A stretch of DNA of 64,000 nt. Origin: Oceanospirillaceae bacterium. Its GTDB lineage: Bacteria; Pseudomonadota; Gammaproteobacteria; Pseudomonadales; Litoribrevibacteraceae. The notes beneath the pieces were generated by a model, which did no database searches, was not told the origin of the DNA, and was given only the letters and a program-made list of their open reading frames with translations. The translations under genes and the position numbers were made by a program. The DNA lies in contig JADFAD010000006.1 in the NCBI GenBank assembly GCA_015665455.1, forward strand, positions 558,001 to 622,000, in the 5' to 3' direction. Of the stretch, positions 1-8,691 are shown piece after piece (within the stretch, counting starts at the first letter, position 1; each line of letters starts with the position of its first letter).

Positions 1-1
1 A

Positions 2-250
2 AGCATCAAAGGTCGACAATGGGTCTTTTATATCGAAAACCAGAAACCCCATCGGCATTCCAAAGACCGGATGTATTGTATGCCTCTCAGCGACGACTTC
101 TATCTATGTATGAACTTTAGGTACAGAGTAGACCTTCAAGTTAAGTTTAAGGTGTGGCAAAAGCACGCTGAAGCGGCAGAGCAACGCATCATGGAATCGG
201 TTCAACTCACGTTTCCAAAAGATGAACTGGCTCTGCCGTCTTCCATTTAA
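2..250 (+). CDS. C-terminal fragment of an unknown protein
   Basis: An open frame enters from the left edge and stops at the TAA at 248-250, giving 82 visible residues. The visible part is rich in charged and aromatic residues (an ENQKPHRHSKDRMYC stretch, then DDFYLCMNFRYRVD) and ends LPSSI. No signal peptide or motif can be judged without the N-terminus, and I do not recognise the family. The gene is followed after 13 bases by a good rho-independent terminator, which supports this frame as the true end of a transcribed gene. Confidence 0.6.
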   Translation, partial: SIKGRQWVFYIENQKPHRHSKDRMYCMPLSDDFYLCMNFRYRVDLQVKFKVWQKHAEAAEQRIMESVQLTFPKDELALPSSI

Positions 251-263
251 GTGTGTAAACTTC

Positions 264-296
264 GGCCCAGTCGTCGTTACTGACTGGGCCTCTTTA
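264..296 (+). terminator. rho-independent terminator
   Basis: A perfect 9-bp stem (GGCCCAGTC at 264-272, GACTGGGCC at 282-290) with a 9-base loop is followed by TCTTT. It ends transcription of the partial gene on the plus strand. Confidence 0.8.
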
Positions 297-321
297 AACG
301 CGCATTTACTCTTCTTTTGAC

Positions 322-609
322 CTATTCAGGCTTGCACCCATTAGACTTGAGCTCCAAGGGTTCAGCAGGGCCAACCCACCCATCAGGTCGATCAATCATT
401 TGTCGAATGAATTCCGCTTTACAGTCGTCACCGTAATGAATGATGTATCGGTCTAAATCGATGTTTCTCAACTTCTCAGCGACTTCCGGATGGCTTTTAA
501 TAAACCCCACCATTACATCCAAGTCTTTAGTGTTTTGATAACTCGGTGGCAAGGCTGCCTGTACCGATGTCATCAGCAAACTCATTAGAATAATATTCAG
601 TGCCTTCAT
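322..609 (-). CDS. small secreted protein of unknown function
   Basis: A 95-residue protein with a clear signal peptide (MKALNIILMSLLMTSVQA, cleavage likely after VQA). The mature part, about 77 residues, is polar and holds two cysteines (DDCKAEF and NGCKPE) that could form a disulfide in the periplasm. No known domain is recognised. It lies 48 bases downstream of the SBP-PDC gene on the same strand, so the two may be cotranscribed and this could be an accessory protein, but that is inference from position only. Confidence 0.55.
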   Translation of the reverse strand: MKALNIILMSLLMTSVQAALPPSYQNTKDLDVMVGFIKSHPEVAEKLRNIDLDRYIIHYGDDCKAEFIRQMIDRPDGWVGPAEPLELKSNGCKPE

Positions 610-657
610 TTTCCCTCACAGTGTTCGTTTACTGCTTTGGCTTTCTTTTTCAGGTCA

Positions 658-1875
658 TCATTCAGCTGACAATGCCTTTTCAACGTCCACACCGACCGTA
701 ACAGCACCGATCACTTCATTTGTCGCGGGGTCATGTATCGCCACACTGATCTGAGACTGAAACTTCTTTGAAGACCCGTCATATTCAATAGCATCAACGA
801 AGATGGTGTCTTTGCCTTTCCCAAAAGACTTCTTAAATTTACCTTCATCGCCTTGCCAATAGTCGGACGTCACATCACTCTGGCCAACATTTAATCCTTT
901 ATTGTCCATCACAAAGATCTCAGCGTATAAGCCCTTCGACTTCGCTTTAACGCCTTTCAAGTAGGTTGATAATGGATTGGATAACACCTTATCAATCAAA
1001 GGCTTTGCATCGGATTTTGATTCTTTACGCCACTGTTTATCCAAACTGATAATTTGATCGTTATTCAAATCTGCGTGGGCGATATTTTGCGCTTTAATCT
1101 TAGAAATGACTTGGTCGTCAAACAACCATTGTTTAATTTTTTGAGAAGCGATGTCATTCAACTTGGTTTCTTCTTGCGCGTTCAAGGTAATGGCTTCAGG
1201 GACACAGTCCGATACTTTGTCATTGAATGCGTCTAAGAAGCCGGAATTCGCTGCCAAAAACGGCCGAGTGAAATAAACCCCTAAAGGGGTGTACCGAGAG
1301 AACTTTGAAGCAAACTGATCGTCTTTAAACCCCAACTTAGACGCCTCTTCGGTAAACGTTTTCTGATCAAACAAAATGGCGTCTATTCGCCCACTGTCTA
1401 GAAGTTGAATCAATTGCTCGTTGCGATTGACCTCTTTATTAACCTGATATTTATTGGCCTTTAACCAAGCAGAATTACTGCTTGCACGAATGGCACCAAT
1501 GTTTAAACCGCTTTGAAAATCCGGTTTGTTGGCAAGGCTTTTGTCTTTAAAAAACCAATACCACTTTTCGAGCGCCAACGGGCTTGATAAAGAGCCTACT
1601 CGGTCAAAGTCATCCATGGCCATCGAGGTAAAGAAGCCATCCGCTGTCCCTTCTTTTAAGTCACTCAAAGCTCTTGCCCAAGGTACCACGTCAGCCTTGT
1701 AGGAATGTCCCGTGCTTTTAAAAATACACTCTAAAGCATCAATAGAAGTACCGGATAAATTGGCACCCTCTTTGACTTGATATGGCGGGGCGAGCGTCGT
1801 TCTTAAATTGACATTACCCGCATATGATAACGTTGAGACCACAAATGCGCTTAAGATGAACATCAGCTTATACAT
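658..1875 (-). CDS. periplasmic SBP_bac_3-type binding protein fused to a PDC-like sensor domain
   Basis: The likely start is the ATG at 1875: it is preceded by AGGGGT and opens a good signal peptide (MYKLMFILSAFVVSTLSYA), giving 405 residues. An upstream in-frame start at 2019 would bury the signal peptide. Residues about 20-250 resemble extracellular solute-binding family 3 proteins (LAPPYQVKEG near the N-terminus, VVPWARALSDLKEGTADGFF in the middle). Residues about 300-405 resemble a single PDC/Cache-type sensor domain (EIFVMDNKGLNVGQSD, then SVAIHDPATNEVIGAVTVGVD). A short acidic segment DLNNDQIISLD near residue 268 looks like a metal-binding loop. No ABC permease or ATPase is nearby, so a sensory or scavenging role is more likely than simple import. 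The domain calls come from pattern recognition. Confidence 0.75.
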   Translation of the reverse strand: MYKLMFILSAFVVSTLSYAGNVNLRTTLAPPYQVKEGANLSGTSIDALECIFKSTGHSYKADVVPWARALSDLKEGTADGFFTSMAMDDFDRVGSLSSPLALEKWYWFFKDKSLANKPDFQSGLNIGAIRASSNSAWLKANKYQVNKEVNRNEQLIQLLDSGRIDAILFDQKTFTEEASKLGFKDDQFASKFSRYTPLGVYFTRPFLAANSGFLDAFNDKVSDCVPEAITLNAQEETKLNDIASQKIKQWLFDDQVISKIKAQNIAHADLNNDQIISLDKQWRKESKSDAKPLIDKVLSNPLSTYLKGVKAKSKGLYAEIFVMDNKGLNVGQSDVTSDYWQGDEGKFKKSFGKGKDTIFVDAIEYDGSSKKFQSQISVAIHDPATNEVIGAVTVGVDVEKALSAE

Positions 1876-1987
1876 ACCAATACCCCTAATCAGAGTTAAT
1901 TCAGGTAATGAATCTGCTGCGATGATAAGATTAAAGAACACCTTCTGATACCACAAACAGCAGAAATGTCTTTCGGTTAAGTGTATA

Positions 1988-2572
1988 TCAAGGCCCAAGT
2001 TTTGCCTGTTTAGATTCAACCCCCGTCAATGGGAAGCGTTCGACAATGACATATTCCCTGCCCGCCTCCGTGTTTCTGCTCTCAAACAACACAAAGTGGC
2101 TTACAGAAATGGTACGTTCTTCAACCACTTGCTGACCAAACCGATGAATAATCTCCTGCTCTTGAAGGGTAGGCGATCGCCTCCATCTCCCCCGAGCTAG
2201 TGTAATGTGAGGATTATAAGACCGCTCATCCAATCTATGGTTTAAGCTTTGTACAACGCCCGAAAGGTAATCATGCAATTGAATAAGAGCAACTGATTTA
2301 TTGGGCGCCGCTAAAAACACCGCTGGTTTCGACTTCGGCCCAAAGTAATCGAGGCCGGTTAAATGCAATTGAAAAGGTAAAATGGGGTAAGATTGAAGAG
2401 TGGCGTGTATCGAAGTTTGTATCGGCTTAGGGTCTGTGTCACCCAAGTAATGCAAAGTAATGTGCATAAGCGTCGGGTTTGTCGGTTTCAACGCGTTGGT
2501 CGCTTCGGGACTGAACCCCGACAAATAACGCTTCATTGAATCAGGCAGCTCAATCCCAAGAAAAAGAATCAT
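1988..2572 (-). CDS. thpR: RNA 2',3'-cyclic phosphodiesterase (2'-5' RNA ligase family)
   Basis: This 194-residue protein of the 2H phosphoesterase superfamily hydrolyses or ligates 2',5'/2',3'-cyclic RNA ends in the cytoplasm. Both catalytic HxT motifs are present: HITLHYLG at about residue 37 and HITLARGR at about residue 122, with the usual FLGIELP start of the family. The ATG at 2572 was chosen because GGGAG lies just upstream and the family begins at this point; the longer frame from 2608 would overlap the preceding gene. The start is 14 bases after the stop of the upstream binding-protein gene, so they probably share a transcript. Confidence 0.88.
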   Translation of the reverse strand: MILFLGIELPDSMKRYLSGFSPEATNALKPTNPTLMHITLHYLGDTDPKPIQTSIHATLQSYPILPFQLHLTGLDYFGPKSKPAVFLAAPNKSVALIQLHDYLSGVVQSLNHRLDERSYNPHITLARGRWRRSPTLQEQEIIHRFGQQVVEERTISVSHFVLFESRNTEAGREYVIVERFPLTGVESKQAKLGP

Positions 2573-2586
2573 AAGCTCCCCAATAG

Positions 2587-3444
2587 CTAGTTCGTATTCG
2601 TTAACCACCAGCTGCGATCAATGCTTGACGACCCAGAAGGCAAAACAGGATTATTCAATGCCACTAAACTTCTTTCATCTAAACGTGCCTTCGATAAGAT
2701 TTCAGCGAAATGCGATTTAAATAAAGACTCATAAGACCCATCTTCTATCGCCAAATTTAATCCTTGTTCAAGCTTTAACGCCAACTGAGGTCGATGCTTA
2801 CTTACAAAAAAATACACCGGTAGCGGATAATAAAGCATGACATTTTCAGCCACCATAAAGTCATCGGTGTATCGATCGAGTTCGCTCCATATTTCTTGAA
2901 CGCCTCGATGAAAATAATCAAATCGCCCCTCTTTCAACATTTTAAAAATACTGTCGTATTGAGGAACCGGAACCACTCTTAAGTTATTTGCTTCATAAAC
3001 AGGTAAATCGCCCCAATGTGCACCATGACCGCCGACGTACTTACGCAACTCATTCAGTTGCTTAACCTGACTTAATTCTAGATTTCTTTCTGGCCGTATG
3101 AGCAACAACCGTAAACCTAAAATCCCCCGATAAATAGGCACTTTGATAGGAATCATGATCTGCTCACGCTCAATGGTAGTAGACATAAACTCGAGATCTA
3201 ACACGCCTTCAGTCACAAGGCGCTCTCCTCTAGCTTCATTCACGGCCTTCGTTTCTGGGCTGATTATTTCGTAATGATCGTAGACCTTACTCAGTGCCAG
3301 CGAGAGCACTTTTAAGCCAAAGGCATAGCGGGCTTGCTGTTGATAGTGTTTTACTACGACCGCTTCCGAAGCGTATGAAAAAGAAGAAAGGAGCAAGAAC
3401 GTGACAACGAGCACGGTTCTTATAGAACGAAAGACAATCATCAA
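2587..3444 (-). CDS. periplasmic amino-acid-binding-protein-like (SBP_bac_3-like) protein
   Basis: A 285-residue protein with an N-terminal signal peptide (hydrophobic stretch VLVVTFLLLSSFSYA, cleavage after SYA). The body has the layout of family 3 periplasmic binding proteins: an early segment on metabolising and quantifying the input (VLDLEFMSTTIERE), a central HGAHWGDLPVYEA segment and a C-terminal LEQGLNLAIEDGSYESLFKSHF helix typical of the last lobe. No transporter subunits accompany it. A GG-type orphan of this kind often feeds a sensor kinase or cyclase. The start may be either of two adjacent ATG codons. It is followed closely by thpR. Confidence 0.7.
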   Translation of the reverse strand: MMIVFRSIRTVLVVTFLLLSSFSYASEAVVVKHYQQQARYAFGLKVLSLALSKVYDHYEIISPETKAVNEARGERLVTEGVLDLEFMSTTIEREQIMIPIKVPIYRGILGLRLLLIRPERNLELSQVKQLNELRKYVGGHGAHWGDLPVYEANNLRVVPVPQYDSIFKMLKEGRFDYFHRGVQEIWSELDRYTDDFMVAENVMLYYPLPVYFFVSKHRPQLALKLEQGLNLAIEDGSYESLFKSHFAEILSKARLDERSLVALNNPVLPSGSSSIDRSWWLTNTN

Positions 3445-3556
3445 TGTACCTATAAAAAAATGAAACTAGACAGTCACCTTAAGTTTAATGCCGATACAAA
3501 TATCTGCCAAAATTTTAGACAATGCAGTAAGAATTTATCTGTTTCATTTCAGGAAC

Positions 3557-3580
3557 AAAAATGCCCGCATTGCGCGGGCA
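3557..3580 (-). terminator. rho-independent terminator of the HAD phosphatase gene
   Basis: TGCCCGC (3562-3568) and GCGGGCA (3574-3580) form a 7-bp GC stem. On the minus strand it is followed by a TTTT run, 23 bases past the stop of the lipin-like gene. Confidence 0.75.
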
Positions 3581-3602
3581 TTCTCAATACGTTCTTTCAC
3601 TG

Positions 3603-4586
3603 TTATGGCGTACAACCACTTTCTTCAGTGCCTGCAACCACTGTCTCTAAGTGATCCCAATAGTCACCGGTTAGAATTGGCTGCGACCCCATTTCACCCG
3701 CATTATCACCTACCACATAAATCTCACTTAAAGGTACGCCTGCATTAGCAAAACCTTCAATGTCCGTGGTTGCATTCCCATAAGCACGTACGATCTCCAT
3801 GCCAGCGGCTTGAACCTCTTCCAATACCTGAGTTTTATACTCCGCTGTTTTAAACAACCCGGTTTCGTTGCTTAGCGTGGTTCTTAGCGTTGCTTCAGGA
3901 ACCCCTAAATGATCCGACAACCAATGACGAGAACCTTTCGCATACCAATACGTTCGAGCCGTCACAAACAACGGATGATAACCCTTCGCCACATAACTAT
4001 TCACAAGCTCAGCGGCACCACCGCGCGCGTCTGCTGCTTCAATACCGGTGTAATCAAGCACCTGCTCTAAATCATCGGTGGTCAATGTTTCATCGATATC
4101 AAACACCACCGCTTTTGCGCCTGGCTTAACCACTGTTATGTAAGATTCGGCTTCGGTTAAGTCGCCCATAACCACCATTTTCACTTGGTAGTGGCCTTCA
4201 TTTAAGCCATCCACATCAACAAAAATTTTACCGTCAGAGTTGGTTTTGTATCGGCCAAGGTACTCCCAATCACTCATGTCTGTACCGTACAAGTAAGCTT
4301 GAACGTACTCAAACTCAAGGTCTTTATGAGCAACCGCGCCATAATCAAACTTTCCTGTTACCGTTGCAGACTGGCCCTCACCAATGATGGTGTCGTGCCC
4401 CATATGAAAAGGAATGTCTTTAGAAAGCCATTTATTCCAAAAGAAACGAAAACCCTGTTTGTCCGGTGCATAGAAATATGGCGCATTATCCACCGTTTCA
4501 AAATCTGTACATGAAACGGATGCGCTGGCTGTTGAAGCCGAGCAAGCAAGCGTGCTTGCAGCCAAAAAAGATAAGAATTTATTCAT
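3603..4586 (-). CDS. secreted HAD-family phosphatase, lipin/LNS2-like
   Basis: A 327-residue protein with a signal peptide (MNKFLSFLAASTLACSASTASA) directing it out of the cytoplasm. The C-terminal half carries the HAD motif I VFDIDETLTTDD, in which the first Asp would be the nucleophile, followed by a region close to the LNS2 domain of lipins and PITP proteins (KGYHPLFVTARTYWYAKGSR as motif II with Thr, and VVGDNAGEMGS as motif IV). The N-terminal half (DYGAVAHKDLEFEYVQAYLYG) looks like a beta-sandwich. LNS2 family members dephosphorylate phosphatidate or bind phosphoinositides, so a phospholipid or phosphate-scavenging role is plausible, but the substrate is inference. It is monocistronic, with its own terminator. 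Confidence 0.8.
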   Translation of the reverse strand: MNKFLSFLAASTLACSASTASASVSCTDFETVDNAPYFYAPDKQGFRFFWNKWLSKDIPFHMGHDTIIGEGQSATVTGKFDYGAVAHKDLEFEYVQAYLYGTDMSDWEYLGRYKTNSDGKIFVDVDGLNEGHYQVKMVVMGDLTEAESYITVVKPGAKAVVFDIDETLTTDDLEQVLDYTGIEAADARGGAAELVNSYVAKGYHPLFVTARTYWYAKGSRHWLSDHLGVPEATLRTTLSNETGLFKTAEYKTQVLEEVQAAGMEIVRAYGNATTDIEGFANAGVPLSEIYVVGDNAGEMGSQPILTGDYWDHLETVVAGTEESGCTP

Positions 4587-4834
4587 AGTAAAAGTCCATT
4601 TATTTTTATTCTGACGGTTAGTGGTTATACATCACGACGGCCAGACTCAAAGTTGAGTACAGATTGCCGCATGATTGTGAAAACACTATGTCAGTTAAAA
4701 GACAACGAACAGGTTCGTTATGGACCTTATAGACAGTTTTTATAATACGGAAATTATTTACGGCCTGAATAACGAGGGTACTATCGAGTAATTATTAAAC
4801 CATTACTTATCAAGCCGTTACTTATAAAAAGGCG

Positions 4835-5653
4835 CTACTCCAGCTTATACCCCTGGAAATAATCATCGAGAATACTTTGGTAAATACCGTTCTGTTTTAA
4901 ATCTTGCAACGCCTGATCAATTTCAAAGACCAAGCGTTTGCCAATCCAGTTTTTCTTCGATACCGGAATATACGAAGGTTGATGACTCAATGAAGGTTTC
5001 AAGAATCGAATACCGTCCATCAACTCAAGTTCATTCGCTTCTTGCAGTTCGACAATAAGGTTCATTGGGTTTTCGACCAATAGATCGAGTCTACCGAGAA
5101 GCAACAACTTTACATTATTCAGAGAATCATTCGCCCGATATACCTGCAAACCATCCTCTTCGATTGCGTTATCGAACGCATCGCCATAAGAAAAACCGCC
5201 TCGGATACCGATGATATATTCCGATAGAGAGCCAAAATCGCCGGAATAAGAAATTGAGCTGTCGGCTTTCACATAAAAGTATTGCTGAAAATCAAAGACA
5301 GGTTCATATCCATACCACATAAACTTTTCACGTTCGGGGGTTATGAATACATTAGCAAGAACGTCTATTTCTCCTGTTTCCATCAACTTTAAACAACGAG
5401 CCCAAGGGCACTTTTCAAACGTTACCGAATACCCTATCGACATTAATAAGGTTCGAGCAATGGCAACATCGTAATCCGCCTCGATCACCCCACCTAACAC
5501 AACTTCTCTACCGTTTCCCGGTGTCACGTCTGCTTTCGCAGGAGTAAACTGAAAAGCCAACACGATAAGAACCACAGTAAGCGCCGCCCAAGCTCGAATC
5601 AAAGAAACGCGTTTAACTGTATGTTCCACCTGACTAACCTCTACAAAGACCAA
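4835..5653 (-). CDS. orphan periplasmic SBP_bac_3-type binding protein
   Basis: A 272-residue protein with a long N-terminal region and a hydrophobic export segment (AALTVVLIVLAFQFTPAKA, cleavage after AKA). The mature part reads as a family 3 solute-binding domain: RTLLMSIGYSVTFEKCPWARCLKLMETGEIDVLANVFITPEREKF is spread over residues 65-110 and ends in the typical DQALQDLKQNGIYQSILDDYF helix. A pair of cysteines (KCPWARC) is close to the ligand cleft. No permease or ATPase is adjacent. With the genes at 658 and 2587 it is the third such orphan within 5 kb, each of different sequence, so these are not recent duplicates. Confidence 0.75.
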   Translation of the reverse strand: MVFVEVSQVEHTVKRVSLIRAWAALTVVLIVLAFQFTPAKADVTPGNGREVVLGGVIEADYDVAIARTLLMSIGYSVTFEKCPWARCLKLMETGEIDVLANVFITPEREKFMWYGYEPVFDFQQYFYVKADSSISYSGDFGSLSEYIIGIRGGFSYGDAFDNAIEEDGLQVYRANDSLNNVKLLLLGRLDLLVENPMNLIVELQEANELELMDGIRFLKPSLSHQPSYIPVSKKNWIGKRLVFEIDQALQDLKQNGIYQSILDDYFQGYKLE

Positions 5654-5754
5654 ATTCCCTTATTGTAGAATAGCGTTTATAAAAACAAACGCCTGCCCAT
5701 TTATCGTGCTAAAACAAGGCAAGCGTTGTCGGTCATGCGGAGAACATCATTGAC

Positions 5755-6324
5755 TCAGTCTTTCAGTTTCTGAACGGTTGAAACCAACTCTTGAGAAAGC
5801 TGTTCAACTCGAGAAGCCATGCCCTCATCACTTAATTCACCGTTTTGGTCAAACGCCTGATAGGCACTGCCCACCGCGATTTGATTACTCAACACTAAAC
5901 TGCCCATACCAACAAAAATATCACGAGCATGGTTTAACCCTCGTATGCCACCTAACCCACCAGGTGACGTCGCTAATAAAGCAACGGTCGTATCACGAAA
6001 AGCAGGTTTCTGATCTGGCTCCGTACGAGACACCCAGTCCAAGGCGTTCTTCAGTACACCACTGATCGAGCCATTGTATTCAGGGCTTGCCACCAATAAA
6101 CCATCCGCTTCACGAATCTTTTCTTTTAACTTCTGAACACCTACTGGCGTATTGCTTTCAAGATCTTCACTGAACAACGGAATATCGAAATCCGCCAAAT
6201 TCAGTACTTCCACTTCGGAACCCGCATAAAGCGCTGCTTTTGCTGCTTGCTTCACTAAAACAGCATTGAATGAATCTTTACGTAAGCTACCAGCGAAGGC
6301 GATGATTTTTGTTGCTTTAGTCAT
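5755..6324 (-). CDS. NADPH-dependent FMN reductase (quinone/chromate reductase type)
   Basis: A 189-residue flavodoxin-like reductase that transfers two electrons from NAD(P)H via FMN to quinones or similar acceptors in the cytoplasm. The FMN phosphate loop GSLRKDSFN is at residues 12-20, and the family signature SPEYNGSISGVLKNALDW is at about residues 80-97. Length and order match the ChrR/YieF/AzoR-like NADPH_dep_FMN_red family. It is divergent from a LysR-type gene, with an inverted repeat in the shared 86-base gap, so it is probably that regulator's target. The exact substrate cannot be told from sequence. Confidence 0.85.
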   Translation of the reverse strand: MTKATKIIAFAGSLRKDSFNAVLVKQAAKAALYAGSEVEVLNLADFDIPLFSEDLESNTPVGVQKLKEKIREADGLLVASPEYNGSISGVLKNALDWVSRTEPDQKPAFRDTTVALLATSPGGLGGIRGLNHARDIFVGMGSLVLSNQIAVGSAYQAFDQNGELSDEGMASRVEQLSQELVSTVQKLKD

Positions 6325-6368
6325 AATGATGCTCTCTGTTTCGTTGATTTAAAGCCATCTTATCGAAA

Positions 6369-6400
6369 GCAAATTTGCACTAAAATAGAATATACGCAAA
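6369..6400. promoter_or_regulatory. candidate LysR operator between the FMN reductase and its regulator
   Basis: The divergent gap contains a perfect 10-bp palindrome GCAAATTTGC (6369-6378). A second GCAAA at 6396-6400 makes TTTGC-N17-GCAAA. Dyads of this type in a divergent LysR promoter are typical autoregulatory sites; the assignment is inference. Confidence 0.5.
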
Positions 6401-6410
6401 ACTATTGTGC

Positions 6411-7295
6411 ATGAGCGCACAGATAGAACAATGGGATGATATTCGAATTGCCTACACGGTTGCCAAACTGGGGACCTTATCGGCCGCAGCCGAAGCGTTG
6501 AATATTCACCACTCGACCGTATTACGCCGAATCAGCGGGCTTGAAAAAAAGCTCAATACCCGCCTGTTCTTTCGTCACGCACGAGGGTACGAACCCACCG
6601 ACGCGGGCAAAGCCTTACTCCAAGTGGCTGGCAGCATTAATCAACAACTGGATACCTTGTCCGGTCGGCTACTCGGCAGTGATGAACACGTCGAAGGCGC
6701 GCTGATGATCACGACCGTCAGCGGAATGATGGAGTTATTCACCCCTTGGCTTGCTGAATTCCAACAGTTATACCCAGACATTCGTCTGGAAGTTTCCTTA
6801 GACAACCGCAAACTTCGTCTCGACTACGGTGAAGCGCACATCGCCCTGCGTCCAGGGCCAAAGCCCTCAGAACCGGATTACATTGTGCAGCAACTTTCGT
6901 CCATGCCTGCCGGCCTGTACGCCAGTGACAGCTACATAGCGCGCTTCGGCTTACCCAAAGACATCAACGAACTGGTCACCCAACACAGATTCATCTCTGG
7001 CGACCCCAAAAAACCGATCCCGTTCATTCAGTGGATTGAAAAAAACGTACCGCAAGAGAACATCGTCTATCGAGCGTACGACGTTGTAAATGGCACCTAT
7101 GCCGTCTCCGAGGGGATTGGCATTGGAGGCATGAACCAGACCACCTACAAACTCAGAACGGGCTTAACCCCTGTGCTTGGACCATGGATAGATTGGAATA
7201 CAAACCTCTGGCTTGTAACCCACTTAATGATGCACAGAACGGCAAGAGTTCAGGCATTTTGTGACTTTATAAAACAGAAGTTCAGTGCCCTATAG
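6411..7295 (+). CDS. LysR-family transcriptional regulator
   Basis: A 294-residue regulator. The N-terminal winged helix-turn-helix spans residues about 10-70 (LGTLSAAAEALNIHHSTVLRRISGLEKKL is split around the recognition helix), followed by the linker helix and a LysR substrate-binding domain. I start it at the ATG at 6411; an in-frame TTG two codons upstream is also possible. Divergence from the FMN reductase suggests that it controls that gene. The effector is unknown. Confidence 0.88.
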   Translation: MSAQIEQWDDIRIAYTVAKLGTLSAAAEALNIHHSTVLRRISGLEKKLNTRLFFRHARGYEPTDAGKALLQVAGSINQQLDTLSGRLLGSDEHVEGALMITTVSGMMELFTPWLAEFQQLYPDIRLEVSLDNRKLRLDYGEAHIALRPGPKPSEPDYIVQQLSSMPAGLYASDSYIARFGLPKDINELVTQHRFISGDPKKPIPFIQWIEKNVPQENIVYRAYDVVNGTYAVSEGIGIGGMNQTTYKLRTGLTPVLGPWIDWNTNLWLVTHLMMHRTARVQAFCDFIKQKFSAL

Positions 7296-7385
7296 GTTTA
7301 TTAGGATTCATTGACATAGATTCATACGCACCTCGACACTCGGCCTTACCATACAACTCACCGCTAATACGTCAGGGAGTGCTCT

Positions 7386-7760
7386 ATGTTATACCTCTAT
7401 CTCGGGTTTCTAATTGGCCAAAGCTATTCCGTTGCTGAGGTCATCTACACCGCTAACATTCCTTTCATAACCATCGTCTTCTCGGTGACTGTCTTTCTTA
7501 TTTGGTCGTTCTTTCCTGTATTGGGTTACGCCGCCGCAAAAGTGATGGGCGCCAAAGGAGAATGCAATCAATATACGCTCATACTGTTAGGTGTCACCAT
7601 CAGTTTGGTTGAAAAAACGCTGTATCATTACGAAATTCTAACCACCATAAATGGCTATTTAGGCATGTTAATCACGGGAATCATGTTCTTTTTGGTAGGC
7701 TTTTTATCCATCAATAAAAAACCTCAGAACCCAACGACCGTTCATCAACGAGAGGCTTAA
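7386..7760 (+). CDS. small integral membrane protein of unknown function
   Basis: A 124-residue, strongly hydrophobic protein with four probable transmembrane helices: near residues 1-20, 25-50 (IPFITIVFSVTVFLIWSFFPVLGYAAA), 58-77 and 90-112 (LGMLITGIMFFLVGFLSI). The C-terminal tail is short and polar. The start ATG follows a CAGGGAG ribosome-binding site. The family is not recognised. It stands alone between LysR and the repeat protein on the opposite strand. Confidence 0.6.
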   Translation: MLYLYLGFLIGQSYSVAEVIYTANIPFITIVFSVTVFLIWSFFPVLGYAAAKVMGAKGECNQYTLILLGVTISLVEKTLYHYEILTTINGYLGMLITGIMFFLVGFLSINKKPQNPTTVHQREA

Positions 7761-7803
7761 TTCAGCAATGGATTAACGAACGCACAAGAGTGAAAAGGAT
7801 CAA

Positions 7804-8691
7804 TCAGCGCTTCAGGATTTCTACTTGTACGTCATTGGCAAGAATAGAGAAGTCGCCATTTACAATGACAGGAATGGTTTCTTCCAGTTGAATCTGGCTA
7901 TCAAGATCAAAATCCAAGTGAATTGGAATTCCGCCCTCCAGATCCACATTAACCGGCACCGATGACGTAACCGGTATGCTTAACGCCTGTGACAAAGGAA
8001 CATCAACAATGCGGTTAACCGGTACTTTCACTGAACCGTTCACTTTCACTTTACCCTCGACCGGAATCTTGGCTTTAAATGGAATGGAAGTCATTAAACG
8101 GGCATCAAATTCATCAATTTCTGCCGAAATACTTTCAGACACTTGCACTCGCTGTTGAATCGGTACAAGCGTTTTAATTGGAATATTGGCTTTGATGGGT
8201 AAGGTAATCCCGCCAATGGTGGTCACTTCCGTATCAATGGGAAGCACCGTATTCACCTCGACAACATCATCAATTAAGACACCGTCTGAAAGCGATACCT
8301 TTAAATCATTAAATTTCAATTGGGCCTGACTCAATGGAAGATCCACAGGCACCATAATATCGATGTTCGCGGTCGTGGAAAAATCAAGCGAAGAATCAAT
8401 AATAACGTCTAACTCAAAATCCAGCGGGACTTGAAACACCTCATCCAGTTCCACCTGAATGTTATTATTGATATTAACCGTGCCCTTGATGCCTTGTTGA
8501 ACATCCACGTTTAAATCTTGTTTTATGTTTGTCTTAATCGGTAATTCTTTTTCCAACGAAATATCAATGGGCTTGTTCAATTTGATGTTGAAGTTTAAAA
8601 AGAACAGCGGGTTAAACAGAGCAATGATGACAAACGTCCCCAGAATCAAATTCCCGACAACACTGCACCAGAAGATATGTGATTTATTCAA
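7804..8691 (-). CDS. membrane-anchored beta-repeat protein of unknown function
   Basis: A 295-residue protein with one N-terminal transmembrane helix (VVGNLILGTFVIIALFNPLFF, about residues 12-32) and no lipobox or clear cleavage site. Everything after that is built from short alternating hydrophobic/polar strands with a recurring VP[VIL] or IP[IVF] every 12-20 residues (ELPIKT, MVPVDL, LPIDTE, LPIKAN, IPIKTL, VPIQQR, IPFKAK, VPVNRI, IPVTSS, VPVNVD). This predicts a long repetitive beta structure facing the periplasm. It contains no cysteine after the anchor and few aromatic residues. I do not recognise the family. It is monocistronic. Confidence 0.6.
   Translation of the reverse strand: MNKSHIFWCSVVGNLILGTFVIIALFNPLFFLNFNIKLNKPIDISLEKELPIKTNIKQDLNVDVQQGIKGTVNINNNIQVELDEVFQVPLDFELDVIIDSSLDFSTTANIDIMVPVDLPLSQAQLKFNDLKVSLSDGVLIDDVVEVNTVLPIDTEVTTIGGITLPIKANIPIKTLVPIQQRVQVSESISAEIDEFDARLMTSIPFKAKIPVEGKVKVNGSVKVPVNRIVDVPLSQALSIPVTSSVPVNVDLEGGIPIHLDFDLDSQIQLEETIPVIVNGDFSILANDVQVEILKR

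Noticed and set aside
1876-2019. N-terminal extension of the SBP-PDC protein
   Set aside because: It would bury the signal peptide and overlap thpR; the ATG at 1875 has a ribosome-binding site.
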